DNA from: an uncultured Lachnospiraceae bacterium
GTDB taxonomy: Bacteria; Bacillota; Clostridia; Lachnospirales; Lachnospiraceae
Assembly: GCA_910586015.1 (NCBI GenBank)
Contig: CAJUGJ010000013.1
Span: forward strand, 1-64,000
DNA: 64,000 nt
Direction: 5' to 3'
Shown: positions 36,297-44,746 of the stretch, one piece after another
Layout: every line of letters starts with the position of its first letter
How positions within the stretch are numbered: position 1 is the stretch's first letter
Notes under the pieces: model-generated
What the model saw: only the letters and a program-made list of their open reading frames with translations
What the model was told of the DNA's origin: nothing
Database searches by the model: none
Made by a program: the position numbers and the translations under genes

Positions 36297-37290
36297 AGTG
36301 AATAAAAATGGATTTGGTGCATTACCAATCCAAAGAATTTCAAAAAAAGACGCATCAACACTACTTTTAAAAGCATATGATAATGGAATTACATTTTTTG
36401 ATACAGCAAGATTTTATACAGACAGTGAAGAAAAATTAGGAGAAGCGCTTTCTTTTGCTCGCTCTCATATCATAATTGCAACAAAAACAGGAGCAGTAAC
36501 TGCAGAAGGCTTTCAAAAGGATTTGGAGACATCGCTTCGTCTTTTAAAGACAGATTATATCGATTTATATCAGTTTCATAATCCAGCATTTTGTCCAAAA
36601 CCAGAAGATGGAAGTGGACTATATGAAGCAATGTGTGAGGCAAAAAAACAGGGAAAGATTCGGCATATTGGTATTACGAATCATAGATTAAAAGTAGCAT
36701 GGGAAGCGATAGATTCTGGTTTATATGAAACACTTCAATTTCCTTTTAGCTATCTTGCAGCACAGTCTGAATTGGAATTGGTAGAAGCATGTAAAAGGAC
36801 AGATATGGGTTTTATTGCGATGAAGGCACTTTCTGGTGGACTGATAACAAACTCAAAAGCAGCATATGCTTATCTTAGTCAGTTTGAACATGTTTTGCCG
36901 ATCTGGGGAATTCAAAGGGAGAACGAATTAGAAGAATTCCTTTCCTATCAGCAAAATCCGCCCAAAATGAATGAAGAGATTTTGGCATTTATTCAAAAGG
37001 AGAAAGAAGAGCTTTCAGGAGAATTTTGCAGAGGATGTGGGTATTGTATGCCCTGTCCAGCAGGAATTGAAATTAATAATTGTGCAAGAATGTCTTTATT
37101 ATTACGACGTTCCCCTTCACAATTACAACTTACATCTGAAGTTCAGGAAAAAATGAAAAAAATAGAAAATTGCTTACATTGTGGACAATGTAAGAGCCGT
37201 TGTCCTTATGGATTAGATACACCAAAACTACTTGAGAAAAATTATCGAGATTACCAAGAAGTTTTAGCTGGAAAGACAAGTGTTTGTTAA
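36262..37290 (+). CDS. Aldo/keto reductase with C-terminal 2x[4Fe-4S] ferredoxin domain
   Basis: A 342-residue protein. Residues about 1-230 are an aldo/keto reductase barrel (FFDTARFYTDSEEKLGEAL with Asp and Tyr, ATKTG with Lys, YQFHNP with His). The tail has CRGCGYCMPCPAGIEINNC (about 253) and CLHCGQCKSRCPYGL (about 304), two sets of ferredoxin-type cysteines. Such fusions are common in anaerobes and may couple NAD(P)H or ferredoxin to carbonyl reduction. The start overlaps the helicase gene by 35 bases with AAAGGGGAAG upstream. A terminator follows at 37355. Confidence 0.9.
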   Translation: MQQVILGKTGIRVNKNGFGALPIQRISKKDASTLLLKAYDNGITFFDTARFYTDSEEKLGEALSFARSHIIIATKTGAVTAEGFQKDLETSLRLLKTDYIDLYQFHNPAFCPKPEDGSGLYEAMCEAKKQGKIRHIGITNHRLKVAWEAIDSGLYETLQFPFSYLAAQSELELVEACKRTDMGFIAMKALSGGLITNSKAAYAYLSQFEHVLPIWGIQRENELEEFLSYQQNPPKMNEEILAFIQKEKEELSGEFCRGCGYCMPCPAGIEINNCARMSLLLRRSPSQLQLTSEVQEKMKKIENCLHCGQCKSRCPYGLDTPKLLEKNYRDYQEVLAGKTSVC

Positions 37291-37354
37291 AGTATAATAT
37301 ATTATCTGTGACTTATTTTTATTATACTCAAATAATTGGATAAAATATTGAAAA

Positions 37355-37409
37355 GAAAAGAGTTTCTGAAACGTAAATAGAAATTTTATGTTTCAGATCT
37401 TTTCTTTTT
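37355..37409 (+). terminator. Rho-independent terminator after the aldo/keto reductase gene
   Basis: A long stem: outer GAAAAGA (37355-37361) with TCTTTTC (37398-37404), a 3-base bulge, then inner TCTGAAACGTAAA with TTTATGTTTCAGA (one wobble), followed by five Ts. It separates the upstream operon from ftsH. Confidence 0.85.
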
Positions 37410-37456
37410 ATACGATCTATGTTTAAATAAGAGTAGAAAAAAAGGAGTGTGAATAT

Positions 37457-39313
37457 ATGCAGGAAGTGAAATCACCAAAAAAACCGATACTATATTATTA
37501 CTTAATTGCATTTTTAGTTTTAATGATTTTAAATGCAGTGCTGTTTCCAAAATTGATGACAAAACGAGTAACAGAGGTAGATTATGGAACTTTTCTTTCT
37601 ATGCTCGATTCAAATGAAATTGCACAAGTACAGATTGAAGAAAATCAGATTATTTTTTCAGATCGTCAAACGCCTACAAATTATTATAAGACAGGCATCT
37701 TAAATGATCCAGCATTAGTAGATCGGCTGTATAAAGCAGGAGTTACTTCGTTTGGAACTCCAATTGTAGAAGAGATGTCACCATTACTGAGTTTTATTTT
37801 AACTTGGATTTTGCCAATCGTTATTATGGTAGTTGTTGGACAGCTTTTAATGCGAAGTATGACAAAAAGAATGGGCGGCATGGGAAATGCAATGTCGTTT
37901 GGAAAAAGTAATGCTAAAGTTTATGTGCAATCTACGAGTGGTATTAAGTTTGCAGATGTTGCCGGTGAAGATGAAGCAAAGGAAGTATTACAAGAAATTG
38001 TAGATTTCCTACACAATCCCCAAAAATATTCTGAAATTGGAGCAAAAATGCCAAAAGGTGCACTTTTAGTTGGTCCACCCGGAACTGGAAAAACACTGCT
38101 TGCTAAAGCGGTTGCAGGGGAATCCAATGTTCCTTTCTTTTCAATTTCTGGTTCTGAATTTGTAGAGATGTTTGTTGGTATGGGTGCAGCGAAAGTTAGA
38201 GATCTGTTTCAGCAGGCGAATGAAAAAGCACCTTGTATTGTTTTTATTGATGAGATCGATACTATTGGAAAAAAGCGTGATGGCAGTGGAATGGCAGGAA
38301 ATGATGAAAGAGAACAAACATTAAATCAACTTTTAACTGAGATGGACGGCTTTGATGGGACAAAAGGAGTTATTATTTTAGCTGCCTCGAATCGACCAGA
38401 ATCATTAGATCCCGCACTGCTTCGTCCGGGAAGATTTGATCGTAGAGTTCCCGTAGAACTTCCAGATTTAATGGGAAGAGAAGCAATTTTAAAGGTACAT
38501 GCAAAAGAAATTAAAATTAGTGATGGAGTAGATTTTTCTGTAATAGCCAGAGCAGCAGCAGGGGCGTCAGGAGCAGAACTTGCCAATATGATCAATGAGG
38601 CGGCATTACGTGCTGTAAGAGACGGAAGAAAATTTGTGACACAGGCAGATTTAGAAGAGAGTGTGGAAGTAGTTATTGCAGGTTATCAAAAAAAGAATAA
38701 AGTGCTTTCGGATAAGGAAAAGCTAATTGTGGCATATCATGAAGTGGGACACGCTTTAGTTGCAGCATTACAGACTCATTCTGCACCAGTGACAAAGATT
38801 ACAATTATTCCAAGAACATCAGGAGCGTTAGGATATACCATGCAAGTAGAAGAAGGAGAACATAACCTGATGACAAAGGAAGAGATTGAAAATAAGATTG
38901 CCACACTGACAGGAGGAAGAGTAGCAGAAGAACTGATTTTTAATTCTATTACAACTGGAGCATCCAATGATATTGAACAGGCAACTCGTCTTGCACGTTC
39001 TATGGTTACTAGATTTGGTATGAGTGAAGATTTTGGAATGGTAGCACTAGAAACAATAACAAATCAATATCTTGGAGGAGATACTTCCCTAGCCTGTTCA
39101 AATGAAACGGCTTCTTTGATCGATCAAAAAGTGGTTTCGTTAGTAAAGAAACAGTATGAAAAAGCAAAAGATCTGCTTGTAGAAAATAAAGCGAAATTAC
39201 ATGAACTTGCAAAACATTTATATGATCAGGAAACAATTACAGGTGAAGAATTTATGGAAATTCTTCAAAGAAAGCCTATACCAGAAGCAATAGAGGAAAA
39301 GACAGAAGATTGA
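37457..39313 (+). CDS. ftsH: ATP-dependent zinc metalloprotease FtsH
   Basis: A 618-residue membrane AAA+ protease that degrades misassembled membrane and some soluble proteins. Two N-terminal membrane segments (about 13-32 and 110-130) flank an outside domain. Walker A is GPPGTGKT (about 204), Walker B is CIVFIDEIDTIGKKR, the second region of homology is ASNRPESLDPALLRPGRFDRR, and the zinc site is HEVGH (about 428). The SD AAAGGAG is upstream of ATG 37457. Length and order are normal for the family. Confidence 0.96.
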   Translation: MQEVKSPKKPILYYYLIAFLVLMILNAVLFPKLMTKRVTEVDYGTFLSMLDSNEIAQVQIEENQIIFSDRQTPTNYYKTGILNDPALVDRLYKAGVTSFGTPIVEEMSPLLSFILTWILPIVIMVVVGQLLMRSMTKRMGGMGNAMSFGKSNAKVYVQSTSGIKFADVAGEDEAKEVLQEIVDFLHNPQKYSEIGAKMPKGALLVGPPGTGKTLLAKAVAGESNVPFFSISGSEFVEMFVGMGAAKVRDLFQQANEKAPCIVFIDEIDTIGKKRDGSGMAGNDEREQTLNQLLTEMDGFDGTKGVIILAASNRPESLDPALLRPGRFDRRVPVELPDLMGREAILKVHAKEIKISDGVDFSVIARAAAGASGAELANMINEAALRAVRDGRKFVTQADLEESVEVVIAGYQKKNKVLSDKEKLIVAYHEVGHALVAALQTHSAPVTKITIIPRTSGALGYTMQVEEGEHNLMTKEEIENKIATLTGGRVAEELIFNSITTGASNDIEQATRLARSMVTRFGMSEDFGMVALETITNQYLGGDTSLACSNETASLIDQKVVSLVKKQYEKAKDLLVENKAKLHELAKHLYDQETITGEEFMEILQRKPIPEAIEEKTED

Positions 39314-39325
39314 AATTTTTAGTCT

Positions 39326-39392
39326 ACAAGTTTGTGTCTGTGCGACATTCACAAACTTGTTATATACAATATAAATATAAAAGTCGCACAGA
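39326..39392 (+). promoter_or_regulatory. Overlapping complementary segments in the mnmA leader (possible pseudoknot or switch)
   Basis: ACAAGTTTGTG (39326-39336) pairs perfectly with CACAAACTTGT (39350-39360). The 13-base loop between them contains TCTGTGCGAC (39337-39346), which is perfectly complementary to GTCGCACAGA (39383-39392). That 3' strand ends 3 bases before the mnmA SD (GAGGA, 39396-39400). There is no T tract after the first hairpin, so it is not a standard terminator. The two pairings may be alternatives or a kissing/pseudoknot form controlling mnmA translation. Confidence 0.6.
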
Positions 39393-39404
39393 GATGAGGA
39401 AAAA

Positions 39405-40490
39405 ATGGAAAGAGTAGTTGTAGGAATGTCTGGTGGCGTGGATTCTTCAGTGGCAGCATATTTATTAAAAGAAGCTGGATATGAGGTAATTGGAGTGACA
39501 ATGCAGATTTGGCAGCAGGAAGATATGTTTTCCAAAGAAGAAAACGGAGGGTGTTGTGGATTAAGTGCAGTAGAGGATGCGAGAAGGGTAGCAGAAAAAT
39601 TAGAGATTCCTCATTATGTGATGAATTTTCGTACAGAGTTTCAAAGTAAAGTCATAGATTATTTTGCAACAGAATACTACGCAGGCAGAACTCCCAATCC
39701 ATGTATTGCCTGCAACCGCTTTGTAAAATGGGAGTCTTTACTTGAGCGATCACTTTCGATTGGAGCAGATTTTATTGCAACTGGTCACTATGCAAGGATT
39801 CAAAAACTTCCCAATCAAAGATATACACTACAAACTTCCATAACTGCAAAGAAAGATCAGACATATGCCCTTTATAATCTGACACAAGAACAATTAAAAC
39901 GAACAAAAATGCCAGTAGGAGATTATACAAAAGAAGAAATTCGTGAGATTGCTAAAAAATTAGAACTACCAGTGGCAAAAAAGCCAGACAGTCAAGAGAT
40001 CTGTTTTGTTCCCGATCATGATTATGCTTTCTTTTTAGAAAGTTATACTAAAAAGAAAGCAGAACCAGGAAATTTTGTAGATCAAAATAATAAAGTTTTA
40101 GGAAAACATAAAGGAGTAATCCATTATACGGTTGGACAGAGGAAGGGACTGGGACTTGCTCTTGGTTATCCAACTTTTGTTGTAGAACTTCGACCAGATA
40201 CAAAAGAAGTGGTTTTGGGAACAAATGAGGAACTTTTTGAAAGACATTTGATTTGTAATAATCTCAATCATATGGCAGTAGAAACGTTTCTTCCAGGACA
40301 AGAGTTTTTGGCAAAAATACGTTATAATCACGGTGGAGCACCATGTAAAATTTTAGAGGTTGGAAATGACTGGCTTCGATTAGAATTTTTAGAGCCACAA
40401 AGAGCAATTACTCCAGGTCAAGCAGTTGTCTTTTATGAAGGCGACTATGTGGCAGGAGGCGGAACAATTTTATCTCCTAAAAAGGGATAA
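39405..40490 (+). CDS. mnmA: tRNA-specific 2-thiouridylase MnmA
   Basis: A 361-residue enzyme that thiolates U34 in tRNAs for Lys, Glu and Gln. The PP-loop is GMSGGVDSSVAAYLL (6-20). The first catalytic cysteine is in TPNPCIACNRFVKWE (about 100) and the second in DSQEICFVPD (about 200). ATGHYARI and HYTVGQRKGLGL are family hallmarks. The leader carries an unusual structured element. The 3' end overlaps the convergent PHP phosphatase gene by 14 bases. Confidence 0.96.
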   Translation: MERVVVGMSGGVDSSVAAYLLKEAGYEVIGVTMQIWQQEDMFSKEENGGCCGLSAVEDARRVAEKLEIPHYVMNFRTEFQSKVIDYFATEYYAGRTPNPCIACNRFVKWESLLERSLSIGADFIATGHYARIQKLPNQRYTLQTSITAKKDQTYALYNLTQEQLKRTKMPVGDYTKEEIREIAKKLELPVAKKPDSQEICFVPDHDYAFFLESYTKKKAEPGNFVDQNNKVLGKHKGVIHYTVGQRKGLGLALGYPTFVVELRPDTKEVVLGTNEELFERHLICNNLNHMAVETFLPGQEFLAKIRYNHGGAPCKILEVGNDWLRLEFLEPQRAITPGQAVVFYEGDYVAGGGTILSPKKG

Positions 40491-41316
40491 ATTTGGATTC
40501 TTTTTCATGAAAAAGAGTGTAATACCGAAAACCTGCTTCTTTTAATAGTTCTTCTGCCTGTTTAAAGTTTCTGGCTACTTGTTTTGGAGAGTGGGCATCT
40601 GAACCAATCGTTATAATTTCTCCTCCTAATTTACGATAACGTTTGAGAAGTTCTAATTTTGGATGGGGATTAGAAAGCCCATGAGCATATCCAGAGGTGT
40701 TACACTCAATTCCAATCCCCTTTTCAATTCCCTTCTTTAACCCAAGATCTATAATATCCAAATAGTCCTCTAATAGATAGTTTCGTATTCCACTTGGAAA
40801 ATAACGTACAATATAGTCAAAGTGACCATAGACTTGAAAGTCATTATAAAAATTTATGTTTTCAAAATTCGAAAGAAAATAATCATTTAAAGCTTCTTGT
40901 TCTGGTTTGTCTCTCCAATACTCTGACTCATAAGGGTCAATATAGTTTAATACATGAGTAGAACCAATACAAAAGTCAAATGGATATAAGGAAAGTAATT
41001 TTTGATAATAGGATTTTGTTTTTTCTTTTTGTTGTGGTTCATTGCGAAGTCCAAGCTCTATTCCGATTCCAATATCAATTTGTTTTTTATAAATTTCTTT
41101 ATAATGAGTAAGGGCAGTAAAATATGCCTCTGGATTTAATTCAAATTCCTTTTTACCAGAAGGAAGTGTTTGATGAGAGGGATAATCATAGTCCATATGA
41201 TCAGTAATACAGCAGTATTTTAGTCCATTCGAAATGGCTGCTTCAATCATAGACTCAACACTAGCAAGAGAATCCGTAGAAAATGAAGTGTGCATATGAT
41301 AATCTGCTTGTATCAT
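40477..41316 (-). CDS. hisK: PHP-family histidinol-phosphatase
   Basis: A 279-residue PHP-domain phosphatase of the HisK/HisJ kind, which removes phosphate from histidinol phosphate. Metal-binding motifs are DYHMHTSFSTD (4-14), CCITDHMDYDYP (about 36), IGIELGLR, IGSTHVLNY, VYGHFDYIVRYF, and IGSDAHSPKQV near the end. No other his gene is nearby, as is usual for HisK in Firmicutes. It follows rqcH by 22 bases, with AAAAGGAG upstream of its start, and so is probably co-transcribed with it. Confidence 0.88.
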   Translation of the reverse strand: MIQADYHMHTSFSTDSLASVESMIEAAISNGLKYCCITDHMDYDYPSHQTLPSGKKEFELNPEAYFTALTHYKEIYKKQIDIGIGIELGLRNEPQQKEKTKSYYQKLLSLYPFDFCIGSTHVLNYIDPYESEYWRDKPEQEALNDYFLSNFENINFYNDFQVYGHFDYIVRYFPSGIRNYLLEDYLDIIDLGLKKGIEKGIGIECNTSGYAHGLSNPHPKLELLKRYRKLGGEIITIGSDAHSPKQVARNFKQAEELLKEAGFRYYTLFHEKESKFIPF

Positions 41317-41338
41317 CAGTAAAATCTCCTTTTAAATT

Positions 41339-43114
41339 TTAGTCGCTAATCAAAGTTAAAGCCGAAATATCTGGTTTAACAACAAGGGAATAATTTGTAT
41401 AGTAGACAACAAAACCAGGTTTTGACCCATTTGGCTTTTTCACATTTTTTCGTTCTAAATAGTCGATTTCTACTTTATCACTGGTTCTGTTTTTGGAATA
41501 ATATGCTGCCAATGCGCCTGCTTCTTCAAAAACTCGATCAGGAAGAGATTCACCTTCAAATTTAACCACAACATGAGAACCCGGAATTCCTTTAGCATGA
41601 AACCACCAGTCTGTACCATTAGCAAAATGAAAAGTAAGTTCATCATTTTGGAAATTATTTTTTCCTACATACATATGATATCCGTCAGAGGAGAGATAAT
41701 GAAGAGGACGACTTGTGACTTTTACCTTTTTTTCTTTCTTTTTCCCTGAACGGAGAGAAGCATTTTTTTCATGGCGTTTCATATAGCCATATTCAATTAA
41801 TTCTTCTTTTATCTGTGTGAGATCTTCTTCCTTTTGTGCAATCTCTAAAGCTGTTCGAATAGAGTCTAAATGTTCTAATTCAGATTTTGTTTCTACGATT
41901 AAAGAGGATAGGGCTTCATAGGTTCGCTTTAATTTACTGTATTTTTCAAAATATTTTTTGGCATTTTCCATCGGTGTAAGAGTTGGATCGAGTGGAATAG
42001 TAATATCTGTTCCATCATAGTAATTGACAGTTTTTAATTCTTTTTCGCCTAGTGTAATCTGATATCCATAAGTCGTTAAGAGTTCTCCATAAATTCTATA
42101 TTTTTCCCGCTTTTTTGTATCTTTTAATTGCTTTAATTGCAGATCATATTTTTTTGAATCTCGTTCAATAACATTAGATACTACTCTTCTAAGATCGGCA
42201 GATTTTTGACGGATACGGGTAATTTTATCTTTGACAGCATAAAATTGTTCTAATAATTCACTGATAGAAGAAAAGGATACAATCGTTAAATTAGGATCTT
42301 CCTGATAGCAGGTTAGAGAAATACAGGAAAATTCTAATGGTTCTTTATCACGGTAAATAATATTAGGAGTAAATTGTTGATTATTAATTGGTTCCATAAA
42401 ACGGGTTAAACAACCATATAGATGTTGTTTTGCAGACTCGTTTAAAGCACTGACAGATTCTTGAGCATCCATACCTGCACGATAACAAAGTTCATTAGCA
42501 ATAAGTGGACTAACACCTGTAAGAGAAGAATAGAGTGCTTTTTCTAAAGAAAATGGATTTTTTTGTATACCAAGACAAAAATCTTCATAGCTGACACAAA
42601 GAGGATTTTTCTTTTCTTCTGCTTTTGGAATAAACCATGTACGACCAGGTAGTACTTCTCTGACAGAACTGACAAAACCAGAGATATGCTTAATGCTATC
42701 AATAATAGTAAAGCTACTATCACAAAAAATAATATTACTGTGTTTTCCCATAATTTCTACTATAAGATATTTTTTACATAGATCACCCAATTCATCGAGA
42801 TGTTCAATTTCAAATTGAATCACTCGTTCCAGTCCCGGCTGTATAATCTGAAGAATTCTTGCACTATTCAAATATTTCCTTAAAAGCATACAGAAATTAG
42901 GAGCTGTCATAGGATTAGAGCGATTTTGTTCTGTTAAATAGATCAAAGGTAGGGCAGCTCCAGCAGAAATAAATAATTTATAGGAATCATAATTTTTTAT
43001 AGTCAGAACTAATTCATCTTTTTCTGGTTGACTGATTTTTAAGATTCGTCCTCCGATTAACTTTTGCCGTAGTTCAGACACGATATTTGCAATTACAATA
43101 CCATCGAACGCCAT
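41339..43114 (-). CDS. rqcH: Ribosome quality-control protein RqcH (NFACT family)
   Basis: A 591-residue NFACT protein that binds obstructed 50S subunits and adds C-terminal Ala tails to stalled chains. The NFACT-N start is MAFDGIVIANIVSELRQKL with GGRILKISQPEKDELVL. A helix-hairpin and long coiled-coil middle region (about 280-440) follow. The NFACT-R domain has SSDGYHMYVGKNNFQNDEL, WWFHAKGIPGSHVVVK and a C-terminal YSKN...VEIDYLERKNVKKP. These are standard for the family. A good promoter lies upstream at 43158-43186. Confidence 0.93.
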   Translation of the reverse strand: MAFDGIVIANIVSELRQKLIGGRILKISQPEKDELVLTIKNYDSYKLFISAGAALPLIYLTEQNRSNPMTAPNFCMLLRKYLNSARILQIIQPGLERVIQFEIEHLDELGDLCKKYLIVEIMGKHSNIIFCDSSFTIIDSIKHISGFVSSVREVLPGRTWFIPKAEEKKNPLCVSYEDFCLGIQKNPFSLEKALYSSLTGVSPLIANELCYRAGMDAQESVSALNESAKQHLYGCLTRFMEPINNQQFTPNIIYRDKEPLEFSCISLTCYQEDPNLTIVSFSSISELLEQFYAVKDKITRIRQKSADLRRVVSNVIERDSKKYDLQLKQLKDTKKREKYRIYGELLTTYGYQITLGEKELKTVNYYDGTDITIPLDPTLTPMENAKKYFEKYSKLKRTYEALSSLIVETKSELEHLDSIRTALEIAQKEEDLTQIKEELIEYGYMKRHEKNASLRSGKKKEKKVKVTSRPLHYLSSDGYHMYVGKNNFQNDELTFHFANGTDWWFHAKGIPGSHVVVKFEGESLPDRVFEEAGALAAYYSKNRTSDKVEIDYLERKNVKKPNGSKPGFVVYYTNYSLVVKPDISALTLISD

Positions 43115-43157
43115 AAGTTAGACTTCCTTTCCAATTAAATTTTTATTGATGGTCTTT

Positions 43158-43186
43158 AGTATAACAGGAAATAAAAAGAATAACAA
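43158..43186 (-). promoter_or_regulatory. Promoter of rqcH-hisK, TTGTTA-N17-TATACT
   Basis: Read on the - strand, TTGTTA (43186-43181) and TATACT (43163-43158) are 17 bases apart. The -10 box ends 43 bases before the rqcH ATG at 43114. Confidence 0.75.
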
Positions 43187-43286
43187 TCTTTTTTAAATTT
43201 ATTGTTTGCTATAACAGAAAAGTTGATTTATAATAAAGAAAAAAGATGAAAACAAACAAATTTAATAATTTTTAATGATGTATTAT

Positions 43287-43315
43287 TTGACAAGCCTGTG
43301 GGGAAAACATATAAT
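43287..43315 (+). promoter_or_regulatory. Perfect-consensus sigma-A promoter, TTGACA-N17-TATAAT
   Basis: TTGACA at 43287-43292 and TATAAT at 43310-43315 with a 17-base spacer, both hexamers exact. It points rightwards, through the tnpB remnant, toward the rhomboid-like gene and pyk. It is divergent from the rqcH promoter. Confidence 0.85.
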
Positions 43316-43389
43316 AGAATTTGAAAAAATGGCTACTACAATCCTATTATGATAGAAACAGAACTAATGGTGTCTGTTAGTAAAATCGT

Positions 43390-43765
43390 AAATTGGATGA
43401 AAAGCTACACGACATATTCTGTATAAAATTTCTCATGAGATTATTAGCGAAAACCAAGTGATAGTTTCGGAAAATTTGCAGATAAAGAATATGGTAAAAC
43501 CATCCTTTAGTAAAATCAATATCAGATGTGTCGTGGTATGAGCTGGCAAAGCAGTTAGAATATAAGGCAATGGAAGACAGTATATCAAAATAGATACGTT
43601 TTATGCCAGCAGCCAGTATTCTATGTGCGGTTATCAGAATGTAGCCACATAACAGAAATATCGATAGGGCAGGGACTGCCCGAATTTATGCCTGTGGAGT
43701 TAGTAGATTACGAGGATGTTGAAGCAGGAAGCCTATTGGTTTTAGACAATGGGTAGTCCACTTTT
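43390..43765 (+). pseudogene. Decayed IS200/IS605-family tnpB (OrfB) remnant
   Basis: No open frame survives, but shifting among frames gives the C-terminal half of a TnpB protein in order: ISHEIISENQVIVSENLQIKN (split here: ISHEIISENQ, then VIVSENLQIKNMVK), KSISDVSWYELAKQLEYKAMED, IDTFYASSQYSMCGYQNVAT with the first zinc-finger cysteine, then RAGTARIYACGVSRLRG and RKPIGFRQWVVH. At least three frameshifts and several stops interrupt it. The 5' half and the transposon ends are not visible. It is an old dead insertion between a strong promoter and the rhomboid-like gene. Confidence 0.8.
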
Positions 43766-43785
43766 TCTCCTGTAGAAGAGAAAAA
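43762..43785 (+). other. 8-bp hairpin just before the SD of the rhomboid-like gene
   Basis: TTTTTCTC (43762-43769) pairs with GAGAAAAA (43778-43785) around an 8-base loop, ending 7 bases before the GGAGGTGA site at 43793. It may be a transposon-end remnant or may affect translation. Confidence 0.4.
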
Positions 43786-43808
43786 TAGAAATGGAGGTGA
43801 AAAGATCA

Positions 43809-44723
43809 ATGAATAAATTTCTGCATAAGATGGAGAGAAAATTTGGACGATATGCTATTCAAAATCTTTCTTTAGCACTGATTTTGTGTTATGGGGCAGG
43901 ATATCTTATCAAAATTTTAAATCCAGCTTTTTTAAATTATCTTACCCTAAATCCCTATCAGATTCTACATGGACAGATCTGGAGACTTGTCACATGGATT
44001 ATGATTCCTCCTTCGGAATTGAATCTGTTCACATTATTTATGTTGTATTTTTATTATTCCATTGGAACAAATTTAGAAAGAACATGGGGAGCCTTTCGTT
44101 ATAATGTATATTTGTTTTCAGGAATGATATTTACAGTTTTGGGAAGTTTTATATTGTATGCTATTTTAAATGTTCAGGATGCACAAATTATTCAACAGAT
44201 GGGAGCAGAAGGCTATTTTGGAACATTAGGAAGAATTTATTTTGCACAGTTTAGTACGTATTATGTCAATATGTCAATCTTTTTGGCGTTTGCTGCTACA
44301 TTTCCAAATGTTCAGGTTTTATTAATGTTTATTATTCCAATTAAAATTAAGGTTTTAGGTATTATTTATGCTGTTATGTTAATCTATGAATTGGTTATTT
44401 CGAATCTTCCAATTCGAGTAATTATTTTGGCATCTCTGTTTAATTTTATTGTATTCTTTTTTACAACAAGAAATTATAAGCAGATTTCACCGAAAGAAAT
44501 ACACCGAAAGAGAGCATTTAAACAGGCTGTTCGTCATAGTGGAATGGAGAATGTAACTCAAGTAGGAGGTAAAAGTGTAGTAACAAGACATAAATGTGCA
44601 ATCTGCGGCAGGACAGAGTTAGATGACGATACATTAGAATTTCGGTTTTGTTCTAAATGTGAAGGAAATTATGAATATTGTATGGATCATCTGTATACCC
44701 ATGAACATGTACACAAAAGGTAA
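43809..44723 (+). CDS. Rhomboid-like membrane protein with C-terminal zinc ribbon, probably not a protease
   Basis: A 304-residue protein with about six membrane segments in a rhomboid/derlin layout: HGQIWRLVTWIMIPP (the WR loop), ERTWGAFRYNVYLFSG, and a FPNVQVLLMFIIPIKIKVL segment like the rhomboid FP..pi.mk. The catalytic GxSG serine and matching histidine are not seen. The tail (about 255-304) has CAICGR...FCSKCEGNYEYC...H..H, a likely zinc-binding ribbon. ATG 43809 is used because GGAGGTGA at 43793-43800 fits it. An upstream ATG at 43791 overlaps the SD. It is 23 bases before pyk. Confidence 0.72.
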   Translation: MNKFLHKMERKFGRYAIQNLSLALILCYGAGYLIKILNPAFLNYLTLNPYQILHGQIWRLVTWIMIPPSELNLFTLFMLYFYYSIGTNLERTWGAFRYNVYLFSGMIFTVLGSFILYAILNVQDAQIIQQMGAEGYFGTLGRIYFAQFSTYYVNMSIFLAFAATFPNVQVLLMFIIPIKIKVLGIIYAVMLIYELVISNLPIRVIILASLFNFIVFFFTTRNYKQISPKEIHRKRAFKQAVRHSGMENVTQVGGKSVVTRHKCAICGRTELDDDTLEFRFCSKCEGNYEYCMDHLYTHEHVHKR

Positions 44724-44746
44724 CAGAGATCGGATTAGGAGAAAAA

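Noticed and set aside
36971..37156. Small + strand frame inside the aldo/keto reductase gene
   Set aside because: Out-of-frame shadow of a well-supported gene, with no SD.
39326..39360. Hairpin after ftsH as a rho-independent terminator
   Set aside because: The stem is strong, but TATATACAATATAAAT follows instead of a T tract, and the loop pairs with a downstream segment. I list it as a leader structure.
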